Positions 28,872-40,503 are shown, counted from the stretch's first letter. The stretch is DNA of 64,000 bases from Photobacterium sanctipauli (GCF_003026495.1 NZ_PYMA01000004.1:1-64000); one strand, 5' to 3'. The notes: generated by a model not told the origin, from the sequence alone. Numbers and translations are program-made.

Positions 28872-28899
28872 AAAAACCAGCCTAAGTGCTGGTTTTTTT
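28872..28899 (+). terminator. Rho-independent terminator
   Basis: AAAAACCAGC/GCTGGTTTTTTT with a 6-base loop, after the palindromic repeat. Confidence 0.88.
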
Positions 28900-28982
28900 G
28901 TTTCAATAACCTGTCACTAACGGATACGAATCTGACCAAAGCTCCGTTATAATGTGCCCAAAGTTAGTATCAAGGTAACACT

Positions 28983-29264
28983 ATGGCTTCTACAGCAGCA
29001 GCGCTTCACATTCTAGTGAAGCATAAAGAACAAGCAGATGACATCCTCAAGCAACTTAAGAAGGGTGCTAAATTCCAAACACTTGCGAAGAAGTATTCGA
29101 CTTGTCCGTCTGGCAAGTGTGGCGGTGACTTGGGTGAGTTCCGTAAAGGTGCAATGGTTCCTGCTTTCGACAAGGCTGTTTTTTCAGGAAAGGTACTTGA
29201 GCCTTTAGGTCCGGTAAAGACCAAGTTCGGCTACCACATCATCAAGGTACTGTATCGTACATAG
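28983..29264 (+). CDS. ppiC: Parvulin-type peptidyl-prolyl isomerase C
   Basis: A 93-residue cytosolic isomerase, essentially a single rotamase domain, the same size as E. coli PpiC. The motifs are [51 protein letters not shown] and [11 protein letters not shown]. It has no signal peptide or extra domain. Monocistronic, with a terminator 26 bases after the stop. Confidence 0.95.
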   Translation: MASTAAALHILVKHKEQADDILKQLKKGAKFQTLAKKYSTCPSGKCGGDLGEFRKGAMVPAFDKAVFSGKVLEPLGPVKTKFGYHIIKVLYRT

Positions 29265-29290
29265 CAACGTGATGAAGTTAGTTCCAATCG

Positions 29291-29320
29291 ACAAAGAGCG
29301 CCTGCTGGTGCTCTTTGTTT
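29291..29320 (+). terminator. Terminator after ppiC
   Basis: ACAAAGAGC/GCTCTTTGT stem with a 10-base loop, followed by TT and a T-rich stretch. Confidence 0.7.
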
Positions 29321-29352
29321 ATCTGCTTTGTGTATATATAACGCGTAAAACT

Positions 29353-29646
29353 TTAACGAGACAACGGGTAAACATTCGAACGGGATTGGCGGGGATCAGA
29401 CCAAGCCAGGATTGCTGAGTATTGTCGTTGAATAAGATACAACCATGCACAGCATGCGGTGGCGATAACAAGCATCCACATTCCACCTAATGGTGTAGTT
29501 GAAGTTGTAAGTAAGAGGATGGCAAGTGCTATCGCGCCAAAGCATAGGGCGACGAGGTATGGGTAGGTAATAGAAAAGAAGCTTCGAAAGTGAAAGAACA
29601 TTTGGAATATGACGCTTTTGAGAGCTTTGTATACCTTCGAGCTCAT
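29353..29646 (-). CDS. Small membrane protein of unknown function
   Basis: A 97-residue protein with two strong hydrophobic segments (PYLVALCFGAIALAILLL and MWMLVIATACCAWLYLI) and a basic tail. The ATG at 29646 has AAGGAG six bases before it, which decides the start over the GTG two codons upstream. No family recognised. Confidence 0.6.
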   Translation of the reverse strand: MSSKVYKALKSVIFQMFFHFRSFFSITYPYLVALCFGAIALAILLLTTSTTPLGGMWMLVIATACCAWLYLIQRQYSAILAWSDPRQSRSNVYPLSR

Positions 29647-29722
29647 AGACACTCCTTAATCTCATCGGTTATTAACAATAACGTAACATCGCATCAGAGA
29701 AGATTAAAGGGGGGTTGGCAAT

Positions 29723-30070
29723 TTACTGTGCGTAATTACCTAAAGGGTTTGGGCACTGCTCTTCAGCAAGCTTCATAACCTCTGCTTGAAGTTGCTGATC
29801 TCGGTTAATGTGTGGGTACTTTTCTTGAAGCTTCTCCATGCAAAGCTGAGCACTGTTAATCACACTCATGAGTTTGTCTTGTGCCTCGGTTACCGTACTT
29901 AAATCACCGGAGCTTTGTGCTTCAGAAAGCGCAGCTATGACAGTATCAGCATGCTGGTAGGGTTCAGCCAGGCAGTGGCATACATCGGCCGCTGCTTGAA
30001 CAGTATCATCTGCAGCTACGACAGATAGACTAAACATCGTTGTACCTAATAAGGAAATTAGTAGCCTCAT
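29723..30070 (-). CDS. Small secreted protein of unknown function
   Basis: About 115 residues from ATG 30070, with a clear signal peptide (MRLLISLLGTTMFSLSVVAA). The mature part is helical and contains four cysteines, two of them close together (VCHCLAEP) and one near the C-terminus (EQCPNP). Upstream in-frame starts exist at 30082 and 30100. It lies directly downstream of the IS element and was probably the next gene after the ToxR-like regulator before the insertion. Confidence 0.65.
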   Translation of the reverse strand: MRLLISLLGTTMFSLSVVAADDTVQAAADVCHCLAEPYQHADTVIAALSEAQSSGDLSTVTEAQDKLMSVINSAQLCMEKLQEKYPHINRDQQLQAEVMKLAEEQCPNPLGNYAQ

Positions 30071-30149
30071 TTTGTGTACCATGATTGACGGTATGTACAC
30101 TTAGTATATACCGTTGCTTGCTATCTGCTTAAGGGGCTGTTGTCGCGCC

Positions 30150-31377
<1,228 letters not shown>

Positions 31378-32721
31378 TCAGGTGGCCAAATTAACTATGC
31401 CACTACAGCCTTCCTCGCAGTCTGGATTGATACCGATTAACAGTTTAGGGCATAGGAAAGACTGGCCAAATAGCTTTTGAAAGCTAGCGCCTTTACTGGT
31501 GTATTTTTGGTACCAGATGAACCCATAATCTTCTGAGAACCAAAGCATTAGTTCCGGTTCAGCATAAAGTAAATAGTTATCATACGGTGTTTCTTCTCTA
31601 TATAAATCAACCGTATAAAGCTCAATCTCCCCCGGCGGGTTGACGCCTAGGCGAGATTGCTCTTCTTCACTAATGACCCAATAAAAATATTCAGGCGTCG
31701 TGGTTAAAGAGGTGATGAACGGATCTTGCTTATTGTCATTTAGCTCTATCTGACCGCCTCTGAAAGAGGAGGTGATAAATTTGGTACCGGTATTGTTTAG
31801 GCGGTAAGCGATACTAGTGAAAGTCCAACTACCGTCCTTTTTTTGATGGACAAAATGCTGGGTGAGATTTTTAGAGAAGACCCCGTCATCCAAAAAGTGA
31901 TTGTACGACTTTGCACCGGGTTTAGTCTGAGTATCGGCATGTAAAACTTGCATCGAACCTAAGTTTTGCAGCTCTTTATCCAGTAAAGGCCAAAAGCTAT
32001 TGATGTCATGGTGTTTAAAGCTGATCGCGTGGGAGGTGTTAGGTATACAACCATTCTCTCCTTTATTACAAATAGCAACGGAATAATACTCATTTGATTT
32101 TGCCACAAAGAGCAACTTGTCGCTTATCTTGGTTGGCTTAATATACGTATCGGTATAATTGACTAAATATTTTATGTCATCTTCAAACTGGGATAATAAT
32201 ACGATGGTATTGTTTTCATCATCATGCTCAATATGATAATTGTATGATGTATCTTGATTAAAATAGAAATAGCTTACTGTTATTACACCAATAAGGATTA
32301 AGAGCAGGGCCGCCAAATCAAAGGGGCGTCGTTTGCTATCGGAAATGGCTTCTTCGGTTTCAGCAGTAAGATCTTTGACATCTTGACTGGTAATGTATCC
32401 GCAGGTGTTAACTTTATAACCCAGCTTAGGGATTAGTTCGATAAACTCGCCTGTCTCCTGTTCTTGGAGTTTGATTCTTAGAGTGCGAATAGTTTGAAAC
32501 AGAGACGTCGTCGCAACTTCCTTGCGAGCCCAACCTGCTTTAAGTAGCTCTTCTTTGGGTACCATGCTGGGTGATGCGACAACGAGGGCGTTCAGTACCT
32601 CTCGTTCAGCACGGTTGAGTTCGATATGCTGTTTTAGCGTGAAAAGGGACTTGTTCTCCAAGTCAAAGAAGTGACTCTCACCAATTTTAACGATGTTTCC
32701 TTCGGGGGTATTTTCCGTCAT
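31378..32721 (-). CDS. ToxR/CadC-like transmembrane transcriptional regulator, C-terminus altered by IS
   Basis: A 447-residue one-component regulator. The N-terminal OmpR-type winged helix covers about residues 15-110 (LNRAEREVLNALVVASPSMV; TTSLFQTIRTLRIKLQE; IELIPKLGYKV). One membrane helix lies near 134-155, and a large periplasmic sensor domain follows. The last nine residues (CSGIVNLAT) and the stop come from the IS inverted repeat. Removing the IS and one GCC copy restores an ending of five residues (ATTAP) then TAA, so the original was 443 residues. It is divergent from the outer-membrane barrel gene, its likely target. Confidence 0.85.
   Translation of the reverse strand: MTENTPEGNIVKIGESHFFDLENKSLFTLKQHIELNRAEREVLNALVVASPSMVPKEELLKAGWARKEVATTSLFQTIRTLRIKLQEQETGEFIELIPKLGYKVNTCGYITSQDVKDLTAETEEAISDSKRRPFDLAALLLILIGVITVSYFYFNQDTSYNYHIEHDDENNTIVLLSQFEDDIKYLVNYTDTYIKPTKISDKLLFVAKSNEYYSVAICNKGENGCIPNTSHAISFKHHDINSFWPLLDKELQNLGSMQVLHADTQTKPGAKSYNHFLDDGVFSKNLTQHFVHQKKDGSWTFTSIAYRLNNTGTKFITSSFRGGQIELNDNKQDPFITSLTTTPEYFYWVISEEEQSRLGVNPPGEIELYTVDLYREETPYDNYLLYAEPELMLWFSEDYGFIWYQKYTSKGASFQKLFGQSFLCPKLLIGINPDCEEGCSGIVNLAT
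31381..31407. repeat. Terminal inverted repeat, orfA 5' side of the IS
   Basis: Read inward on the minus strand it begins TGTAGTGGCATAGT and contains TGGCCAC. It also encodes the last nine residues of the interrupted ToxR-like protein. Confidence 0.8.
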
Positions 32722-33013
32722 ATACGTGCTCGAAAATCACTACTTATTTAGCCAGTTCAGCTATTTAATTACATTAATTTTAGCTGCTAATTTTGCCATA
32801 TATTAAGGGATTGTACTATATCAGTAGCGACTACTGGCGAAATAAAGCTCACACTTGTTTCAGTTAATGATTGGTTTGTTAACAAAAATAAGTGCTGATG
32901 ATTAATTTTGCGACAAGAGGGGCTTGCCTGCCTTTCTATACTTAAACCCAGATTAAGCAATACCACTTTCATATTTTGATTATTAGAAGAAAGTGTTGAA
33001 ATTTGGGGGCGTT

Positions 33014-34222
33014 ATGCGACAGCCATTTAATTATGTGTGTCATGGTTCTGCTTGTGTGCTTTTGTTATTCAGCCAAGGTGTAATGGCTAATAATCCAGAC
33101 TCGAAAGGCTCGATTTCTAGTAAAATTTCAAATGAAGTTTATGCAGCAGTGTCTGACTTAATGGTCATGGCCAATATGGTTCGAGGGGATAAAATCGACA
33201 GGAAGCACTACGAGAAATTAAAAGGCAAACAACCAAACTCACTGCGCTCCATTGCTATCAATGAGCGAAGTGCAAGTTATCGGGCGTCGAACAAAACAAG
33301 CTCGTTTTTAACCAGTCAGCCTGCCAAGCTTAGCGATACTGCATTCTATTACGATAGCGAACCAGCAAGGCTAGATACGTTTATCCGAATGGATAGCAAC
33401 GCTATCAATGACAATGCTTCGTTTCATAAGGGAAGTGAGCAAGAGCAGTATGGCTACTCACTCACACTCGGCGGCGATTACCTTTATGATGAGCATTACC
33501 TTTTTGGCTTAACGCTCGGTTTACCTTTTTATAAGCCGCTAACGGAAGGCTCTGAAAATGAAATTGACGGCATGATTGCGTCAGGCTATTTCAGTTACTT
33601 TCATGATGCTTGGTATGTTGACTTTACTGCGAGCTATGCGGTGATGGATACGGATATTGAAAGACAGGTAACGCTATACAGTGATACTGTCATTAACAAT
33701 GCCAATGAAGCAGATTCTGATATATGGGTGTTTTCTGTCGGTAGCGGTTACGTGTTTAACTATAACTATTTAAATATTGCATTGGAAAGTAGCCTGCAAT
33801 ACACACTTTCAGACACCGACCGCTATTCTGAACGTTCCTCGGTATCAAATTCAAACTATGTGATTTCCAAAGTTGATAATGTTGATGCGCTTGAATCAAC
33901 CATGCTGATCACTGGCTTAAGCATCTCTCACCCATTGCGCACACCATTTGGGGTGTTCCAGCCATATGCAAGAGGCTATATCCATTACGATATTGCTAGT
34001 GGTAATGAGCGGATAATCTCCCAGTTAAAATCAAATCATTCCGGGAGTATTTTACCGATTGTGGTTGAATCCGATGACAACCTGTATGGCCGTATTCATT
34101 TAGGCATATCGGGTGCATTCAATCAAGACTGGTATGGGTACGCCGAAGCTAGCCAATTGGTTGAGCATGATGATTTATCAGCATATACCTTGTCGGTTGG
34201 CTTAAGTATGGCCTTAGATTAA
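33014..34222 (+). CDS. Autotransporter-like outer-membrane beta-barrel protein
   Basis: About 402 residues from ATG 33014 (GGGGGC upstream), with a signal peptide ending near GVMA. About 120 polar residues without a recognisable passenger domain follow. The C-terminal 280 residues then alternate aromatic and polar residues, as in an autotransporter barrel (GYSLTLGGDYLYDEHYLFGLTL is the first strand pair; the last strands read LSVGLSMALD). The C-terminal residue is Asp, not Phe. It is divergent from the ToxR-like gene, whose homologues often control outer-membrane proteins. Confidence 0.72.
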   Translation: MRQPFNYVCHGSACVLLLFSQGVMANNPDSKGSISSKISNEVYAAVSDLMVMANMVRGDKIDRKHYEKLKGKQPNSLRSIAINERSASYRASNKTSSFLTSQPAKLSDTAFYYDSEPARLDTFIRMDSNAINDNASFHKGSEQEQYGYSLTLGGDYLYDEHYLFGLTLGLPFYKPLTEGSENEIDGMIASGYFSYFHDAWYVDFTASYAVMDTDIERQVTLYSDTVINNANEADSDIWVFSVGSGYVFNYNYLNIALESSLQYTLSDTDRYSERSSVSNSNYVISKVDNVDALESTMLITGLSISHPLRTPFGVFQPYARGYIHYDIASGNERIISQLKSNHSGSILPIVVESDDNLYGRIHLGISGAFNQDWYGYAEASQLVEHDDLSAYTLSVGLSMALD

Positions 34223-34398
34223 TAACACAACGGCTATGACTTTTGAGCACTTATATTATGTATAGAAATCACCGCATAATTAACCACCAAGTGTGATCAA
34301 AGCATTAAATTGTAAAGAAGGTAGGGTCAAATACTCAGGTATACAAATAGTGATATACAGCCAAAACAATAGCTTAATGGCCGTATGATTACAAATTA

Positions 34399-34441
34399 AG
34401 TGCATTAGGTCACAGTATGTAGTGCATTAGGTTCAGTATGT
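34399..34441. repeat. Two-copy tandem repeat upstream of the pullulanase gene
   Basis: AGTGCATTAGGTCACAGTATGT (34399-34420) is followed directly by AGTGCATTAGGTTCAGTATGT (34421-34441), one base shorter with one substitution. It lies about 70 bases before the pullulanase start and may hold duplicated regulator sites. Confidence 0.65.
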
Positions 34442-34510
34442 TTCCAGCCATAAAAATAAACTCAAATTTATTACTTCCCCTAATAAAATTATGAGTCTAA
34501 AGGAAACATC

Positions 34511-37500
34511 GTGAACTTTAATTTATCTGCGGTTGCCAAAGCCGTTATTCCTCTGTGTTCAGCTGTAATTCTTGTCGGTTGTAATAGTTCTTCATCCAGT
34601 GATGATTCGACTGACAATGGCGGTAAATTCGTACCAATTAGTGATACGCAAGCTGCTATCTACTTTAAGAAAGATCCAACCCAAGCCAAAAGTACGGGTG
34701 CTAACTACGATGGCTATTCACTCTACGTCTGGAATGATGACCAATGCGCTAGTTACAATGGCGACGATGTGAGTTGGGATACAGGCTTACCAGCCGATGG
34801 TGTCGATGAAGAACTTGGCGCTTATTGGGTGATAGACCTGAACAAAAGCGACTCACAGTGCGTTAACTTTATTCCCCGTGATGCGGATAATAATAAACCA
34901 CTAGGTGATTACGACGCCAAGCTTGACTTGGAGCAGGTGCACGACGAAGGTAACTACGTGTTTACTCGTGAAGGTATCGCTGCTGTTTTCCCTGAATACA
35001 TCCCGCCGCTACCAGCCAATACGGCACGTGTGTACCTGAATATGGAAGATGATGATATTTCGGGCATGACATTGCATGTTTGGAATGATGCTACTTGTGA
35101 TAGCTTTGCTGGCAATGATACCTCTTGGGATGCAGGTTTACCGATAACAGGTACTAGTGAAACATATGGTGGGTATTGGGACATTGCGACAAAAGAGGGA
35201 AGCAAGAAGTGTATTAACTTTATCCCTCATCGTGGTGAAGAGAAGCCGTTGGTAGAAAATACTCAGCTTGATTTAGAAGCAGCAGCCAGTATTGGCAATG
35301 TTGCTTTTACTTTTGAGGGGAGCTCAACGGTTTATTATACCCCTATGACATCATTGCCTAGTGCCGTTATGAGCGGGGCATCAGCTCATTGGCTGACACC
35401 TGATGTTATGGCATTACCGGCTGGTGCAAGTACTGTTGAACTGCTGTATGCGAAAGAGGCTGGCATTGAATATGACAGCGGATCTAAAGCATTTAAAAAT
35501 GTTGATACTGTGATTTCTGGTGAGAAAACCGATAACCAGTCTTGGGTAGGTTCGTTCCCTCACTTGGCAAACCTGGAAAGCTGGGAGCTAGATTTAGAAG
35601 GGCTTGACGTCAAGAATTTGCTGAAAGGGCAGTTAATAGCTGTTGCTTATGATAGCCAAGGTGCACCTGAACTGATTACACAAGTGCAGCCAGCTGGCGT
35701 GCTAGATGCTATCTACACCGGAGATGGTGGTAGTGCTGAAGCCCAGTCTTACGGTGCAATCATCACTGATGATAATAAAGTGGACTTCACGCTTTGGGCA
35801 CCAACAGCACAGTCTGTTTCTGTAGTGAAGTACAACAGTGAAAAAGTGAAGCAAGCTTCGCTGCCAATGACTTTTAATGAGCTAAGCGGTGCTTGGCGCA
35901 TAAGCAGTGATGAGTTTGAATTTGGTGATTACTTCCGCTACCTGATTAAAGTTTACCACCCTGTGAGCCAAGAAGTGATGGAGTACGAAGTCACTGACCC
36001 ATATTCGTTGAGTCTGTCAATGAACTCTGAGTTCAGCCAGGTTGTTGATTTAAACGATCCTCGTTTGAAGCCGGATGAATGGGATGCTCTACAGCGTCCA
36101 ATTGATCAAACCAACCCTGGTCAGTTCGTCATTTACGAGGCGCATGTGCGTGATTTCTCGGCACTGGATGAGTCTACAAACGAAGCTCACCGCGGTAAGT
36201 TTACCGCATTTACGCAGCCTGACACTGTACCGGTTGATCACCTTAAATCACTGAGCGCAAGCGGTGTCACGCATCTGCATTTACTGCCGATCTTTGATAT
36301 TGCCACCATTAATGAAAACCCAGATGAAGTAGCCAACATAGATGAGCCTTTCAGTAAGCTTTGTGACGTTAACCCAAGCGTTAAAGAGTCGAAATTTAAA
36401 GCTCATTGTGAGAGTGACTCATTGATTTCTGAAGTGTTTACAGAAATCAAAGCGGAAGATTCTGCAGAAAATCCGGTAGTACAAGAGCTTAATAGCTATG
36501 TAGCAAGTACCGACAGCTTCAACTGGGGGTATGACCCATTCCATTACACAGTGCCAGAAGGATCCTACGCGACTGATGCCGAGGGCACCGTTCGTATTAA
36601 AGAACTTCGCGAAGCGGTAATGTCAATCAAGCAATATATTGGCATGAATGTGGTAATGGATGTGGTGTATAACCATACCAATTCGGCGGGCCCGCATGCT
36701 CGTACCTCGGTATTGGATAAAGTTGTACCTTGGTACTACCAGCGCTTAAATCCGGTAACCGGTGGTGTTGAAACTTCGACTTGTTGTTCTAACACGGCAC
36801 CAGAACGTGCGATGTTCGAGAAGATGATCACCGATTCGCTGGTGGTATGGTCACAAGATTATAAAATCGACTCATTCCGATTTGACTTGATGGGTCACCA
36901 CCCATTGGATCAAATGGAGCGTTCATTACAGGCCGTGAAGAAAGTGGATCCGAACACGTACTTCTATGGCGAAGGTTGGGACTTTGGTGAAGTTGCGGGC
37001 AATGCGCTGTTTACTCAGGCGACTCAGCCAAACCTAGGGGGCACTGGTATCGGTAGTTTCTCTGACCGTTTACGCGATGCCGTACGTGGTGGTAGTCCGT
37101 TTGACAGCGGCGAGGGTATCCGAAGAACACAAGGCTTTGGTAATGGTATTTATGTTAAGACCAATGACCTTGCTACAGCGAATGACGAGACGAAACAGCT
37201 TGCGCTTCACTACGCTGACCTAACTCGCCTTGGTATGGCGGGTAACTTGAAAGACTTCATGATGATTGACTCGAAGGGCAAAGCTGTTCGTGGTGATGAA
37301 GTGGACTACAACGGGGTGCCTGCTGGATACGCGGTGGATCCTTTCGAAGTGCAAAACTACGTGTCGAAGCATGATAATCAGACGTTGTGGGATAATAGCC
37401 AATATAAGACTGCTTATGATGTGACAGTAGAAGATCGCGTACGCATCCAAGCGGTGTCACTTGCTACTGCAATGCTAGGGCAGGGTATGCCATTTACTCA

Positions 37501-38122
37501 TATGGGATCTGAGTTGCTACGTTCAAAATCAATGCAGCGTGACTCATACGACTCTGGTGATTGGTACAACCTTGTTGATTTTACGCTGAATGACAATAAC
37601 TGGGATAAAGGCCTGCCGCGTAAAGATAAGGATGGCGATAACTACCCGATTATCGAAGACGTGATCGCAGGTGCAGGTTCAGAGGCTGAAGTTGGCAATA
37701 CTGAAATGACTCAGATGGTTGGCTTCTATAAAGAGCTAGCACAATTGCGTAAAACCTACCCATTACTGGCACTACCAACCGGGGAAGATGTGAAAGACCG
37801 TGTTGATTTTCATAACACGGGTATAAATCAGATTCCGGGCTTGATAGTGATGTCGGTTGATAACGGTAGCACGGTAGCAGCTGACATTGACCCAAGTGTT
37901 GACGCTGTTGTGGTTGTGATTAACGCGACACCAAGTGAGATGACTATTCCTGCACCGAATAATGCGGCGCTTGTGTTGAGCTCTGTACATACGTCAGATT
38001 TAGCAACTGGTGCCGAGGTTGTTGACGGCAAGATGGAAGTGCCGGCATGGACACCGGCTGTATTTGTTATCAATCGCGATGGTGATCGTGGTAACGGTAT
38101 TCCTGTGAATATCAAGAAATAA
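34511..38122 (+). CDS. pulA: Pullulanase-type GH13 lipoprotein
   Basis: A 1203-residue surface lipoprotein that debranches alpha-1,6 links in pullulan, glycogen or starch. The lipobox is LVGC (Cys24), followed by a Ser/Asp-rich linker. Two PUD (CBM41-like) starch-binding domains lie near residues 45-155 and 172-275, each with the YLNMEDDD/HVWND pattern. An N-terminal CBM48-like domain follows (VDFTLWAPTAQSV). The GH13 barrel has VVMDVVYNHT, nucleophile Asp in IDSFRFDLMG, acid Glu in FYGEGWDFGE and VSKHDNQTLWD, plus the pullulanase marker YDPFHYTVPEGSY. Full-length. There is no type II secretion or maltose gene nearby. Confidence 0.92.
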   Translation: MNFNLSAVAKAVIPLCSAVILVGCNSSSSSDDSTDNGGKFVPISDTQAAIYFKKDPTQAKSTGANYDGYSLYVWNDDQCASYNGDDVSWDTGLPADGVDEELGAYWVIDLNKSDSQCVNFIPRDADNNKPLGDYDAKLDLEQVHDEGNYVFTREGIAAVFPEYIPPLPANTARVYLNMEDDDISGMTLHVWNDATCDSFAGNDTSWDAGLPITGTSETYGGYWDIATKEGSKKCINFIPHRGEEKPLVENTQLDLEAAASIGNVAFTFEGSSTVYYTPMTSLPSAVMSGASAHWLTPDVMALPAGASTVELLYAKEAGIEYDSGSKAFKNVDTVISGEKTDNQSWVGSFPHLANLESWELDLEGLDVKNLLKGQLIAVAYDSQGAPELITQVQPAGVLDAIYTGDGGSAEAQSYGAIITDDNKVDFTLWAPTAQSVSVVKYNSEKVKQASLPMTFNELSGAWRISSDEFEFGDYFRYLIKVYHPVSQEVMEYEVTDPYSLSLSMNSEFSQVVDLNDPRLKPDEWDALQRPIDQTNPGQFVIYEAHVRDFSALDESTNEAHRGKFTAFTQPDTVPVDHLKSLSASGVTHLHLLPIFDIATINENPDEVANIDEPFSKLCDVNPSVKESKFKAHCESDSLISEVFTEIKAEDSAENPVVQELNSYVASTDSFNWGYDPFHYTVPEGSYATDAEGTVRIKELREAVMSIKQYIGMNVVMDVVYNHTNSAGPHARTSVLDKVVPWYYQRLNPVTGGVETSTCCSNTAPERAMFEKMITDSLVVWSQDYKIDSFRFDLMGHHPLDQMERSLQAVKKVDPNTYFYGEGWDFGEVAGNALFTQATQPNLGGTGIGSFSDRLRDAVRGGSPFDSGEGIRRTQGFGNGIYVKTNDLATANDETKQLALHYADLTRLGMAGNLKDFMMIDSKGKAVRGDEVDYNGVPAGYAVDPFEVQNYVSKHDNQTLWDNSQYKTAYDVTVEDRVRIQAVSLATAMLGQGMPFTHMGSELLRSKSMQRDSYDSGDWYNLVDFTLNDNNWDKGLPRKDKDGDNYPIIEDVIAGAGSEAEVGNTEMTQMVGFYKELAQLRKTYPLLALPTGEDVKDRVDFHNTGINQIPGLIVMSVDNGSTVAADIDPSVDAVVVVINATPSEMTIPAPNNAALVLSSVHTSDLATGAEVVDGKMEVPAWTPAVFVINRDGDRGNGIPVNIKK

Positions 38123-38145
38123 CGGTCATTGACCCTTACCTGATT

Positions 38146-38169
38146 AAGCCCTCGCAAGAGGGCTTTTTT
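38146..38169 (+). terminator. Rho-independent terminator after pulA
   Basis: AAGCCCTC/GAGGGCTTTTTT with a GCAA tetraloop. Confidence 0.9.
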
Positions 38170-38277
38170 CGTTCAGCTGCTCTAAGGGAAATGCCATTAT
38201 TAATATAGCGTTCATGACTTGTTCATTTTCACTGGTGTACATTGAAGCCAAGTAATTAAGAGAGAGAAAAGAATACG

Positions 38278-38529
38278 ATGAAAAACGTCATTACTAGTGT
38301 TGTCGCTCTTGTGATTGGCTTCTTTACAGTGATGTTTGCAGCCGTGGTGGGGCTATTTATTGGAATTGCAGCACTGATTGCTAAGCCATTCGTGAAGAAA
38401 AAAATCAAAACCGCGTACGAAGAGGCAGCAAAACAGCAGGCTTATCAGCAAAATGGTACGACTATCGAAGGTGAGTTTGAAGAAGTGACGCCACAAACGT
38501 CATCACGTTCGAGCCAAACAATGGCGTAA
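38278..38529 (+). CDS. Small single-span membrane protein of unknown function
   Basis: 83 residues. Residues 4-38 are one long hydrophobic stretch (one or two helices), then a basic patch (KPFVKKKIKTAYEEAAKQQ) and a polar tail. No known family. A purine-rich AAGAGAGAGAAAAG site precedes the ATG. Flanked by terminators, so it has its own promoter. Confidence 0.6.
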   Translation: MKNVITSVVALVIGFFTVMFAAVVGLFIGIAALIAKPFVKKKIKTAYEEAAKQQAYQQNGTTIEGEFEEVTPQTSSRSSQTMA

Positions 38530-38555
38530 AGTCGGTGGAAATGAAATTCAAAAGA

Positions 38556-38585
38556 AAAGCGGCAGTCTTGTGACTGCCGCTTTTT
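38556..38585. terminator. Bidirectional terminator
   Basis: AAAGCGGCAGTC/GACTGCCGCTTTTT with a TTGT loop, between the small membrane protein gene and the convergent chemoreceptor gene. Confidence 0.88.
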
Positions 38586-38625
38586 CATTGCCAGTTACCA
38601 ACGACGATGGCGGTGGTGAACGTTT

Positions 38626-40503
38626 TTAGATTTTGAACTTATTCACTTCATTGCCCAAGTGTTCAGCAATATCGTTAAGCTCTTGTGATAATTGCTGAGA
38701 CTCTTTGGCTTCGAAAGAAAGCTGATCAGAAACATCATTAACCGCTTGGGTGTTTCGGCTAATCTCTTCAGCAACAGCACGTTGCTCTTCAGCGGCACTT
38801 GAAATTTGGGTCGCCATATCAGAAATATGCTGAATAGATGCCGTGATCGCTTCAAGGGCTAGGGTCGCATTGTTAGCTTCCTCGACACTGCCTGTGGCTA
38901 AGTCTTGACTCTGCTGCATAGTTTCAACGGCATTGTGAGTGTTACGCTGTAGCGTTTCAATCATGCCGCGGATTTCTTCTGTCGAACTGTGTGTGCGCTG
39001 TGACAGAACACGCACTTCGTCTGCAACCACGGCAAAACCTCTGCCTTGCTCGCCAGCTCGTGCAGCCTCAATAGCAGCATTCAGCGCCAAGAGGTTAGTC
39101 TGCTCAGCAATACCTTGAATAGTAGAAAGAATCGCGTTGATACCTTGTGCGTTATTTTCTAGTTCCTTGATGATGCTTGCGGCATCTTGAACATGGTTTG
39201 CAAGGTAAGTGATTGACTGTTGGTTGCGGCTGATCACTTCTTTACCGTCGTTGCAGCTCTTATGTGAAGCAACCGCTGCGCCAGCTGTCTGTTCAGCATG
39301 ACTGGCAACTTCTTGTGCGGTGGCAGACATTTCATGAATTGCCGTAGCGATTTGGGCAATTTCACCGACTTGCTGCTCTAGAGCCGCACTGGTCTTAACT
39401 GATACATCGTGGCTAGTTTTCGCTTGTTCAGACAGGTGTTCGGTCGAACCAGAAATGCCAGTAACAGACTTATGTAGTTTTTCTATGAATGCGTTGACGT
39501 AGGTGCCTAGGCGACCAATCTCATCATTGTTATCAAAATCAAGTCGGTGAGTAAGATCGCCATTGCCCTGTGACAAATCTTTCATCGCATCAGCAAGGTG
39601 ATCAAGTGGCTTTAACGCACGACCAATAAGTACTAGGGCAGCGCCGATGACGACAATGAGCTGTACCAAAGTAGTGATTAGAGAGTTGAATAATGCATCG
39701 TCAATGTGAGCAAATGCCACATCAGCATCAAGTACTAACGTAAAGTACCAATCCGTATTCGGAATTTGCTGAATGTTAACAAGGCCAGACTGGCCGCCCA
39801 TCATCATTTCGGTTAGCTCTGGCTTGTTGCTCAACTGCTTGATGAAAGTTTGGTTTAACTCAGGGCTAACGCGTGTGGCATCTTGAAGGGTTAATGACGA
39901 GTCAGGATGGGCAATAACCTTACCATCACCACTCAATAGCATTGCGTACATGCCATTTTGGTTTATGGATAAGATTTCATTGATCAGACCGGTAATGGAT
40001 GTATCTGCAGCAATGACGCCTTGACCATGCTCAGCTTGAAATTGCTCTGCAAGTGTCACGACTAGCTCACCGCTCGATGCATCTACGTAAGGCATAGTAA
40101 CGATGGTGCTGTTACTTGCCATCGCTGCTTTATACCAAGGACGATGGCGTAAGTCGAAACCATCAGGAATGGTGATATCACGACTAAACACGATGTCACC
40201 GTTTTGCTTGCCAGCATAGACAAGATCAAAGCCACCAGCATTCATCGCTTGCTGAAGTTCAGCAATGGGAGTGGGTGACTGATTAAATCCGTTGACTGCC
40301 GATTTGGTTATTAATGCTTTATTCGATAGCCATTGATTGATCGAACTAACAGTCGACTGACTTAATGAAGAAGCGAGTTGCTGTGTAGAGCGGTTGGCAT
40401 CAGCGTTCAGGCGTTCACTGGTTAACCAAGTTTGGATGGCTGATATAAGCAGTATAATGACTGCGAATGTCAGACAAAGTTTATTCTTTATCGAAAGGTT
40501 CAA
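38626..40503 (-). CDS. Methyl-accepting chemotaxis protein with double Cache domain
   Basis: A 625-residue chemoreceptor. TM1 is residues 7-27. A periplasmic dCache sensor covers about 35-275, containing the ligand-binding region typical of amino-acid sensors ([31 protein letters not shown]). TM2 is about 280-302, followed by HAMP and a long signalling hairpin with the conserved tip [20 protein letters not shown], flanked by methylation helices. There is no C-terminal CheR-docking pentapeptide (it ends NKFKI). Monocistronic. The ligand cannot be named from the sequence. Confidence 0.93.
   Translation of the reverse strand: MNLSIKNKLCLTFAVIILLISAIQTWLTSERLNADANRSTQQLASSLSQSTVSSINQWLSNKALITKSAVNGFNQSPTPIAELQQAMNAGGFDLVYAGKQNGDIVFSRDITIPDGFDLRHRPWYKAAMASNSTIVTMPYVDASSGELVVTLAEQFQAEHGQGVIAADTSITGLINEILSINQNGMYAMLLSGDGKVIAHPDSSLTLQDATRVSPELNQTFIKQLSNKPELTEMMMGGQSGLVNIQQIPNTDWYFTLVLDADVAFAHIDDALFNSLITTLVQLIVVIGAALVLIGRALKPLDHLADAMKDLSQGNGDLTHRLDFDNNDEIGRLGTYVNAFIEKLHKSVTGISGSTEHLSEQAKTSHDVSVKTSAALEQQVGEIAQIATAIHEMSATAQEVASHAEQTAGAAVASHKSCNDGKEVISRNQQSITYLANHVQDAASIIKELENNAQGINAILSTIQGIAEQTNLLALNAAIEAARAGEQGRGFAVVADEVRVLSQRTHSSTEEIRGMIETLQRNTHNAVETMQQSQDLATGSVEEANNATLALEAITASIQHISDMATQISSAAEEQRAVAEEISRNTQAVNDVSDQLSFEAKESQQLSQELNDIAEHLGNEVNKFKI

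Noticed and set aside
37220..38157. Minus-strand ORFs opposite the end of the pullulanase gene
   Set aside because: Shadows of the conserved GH13 gene with no independent support.
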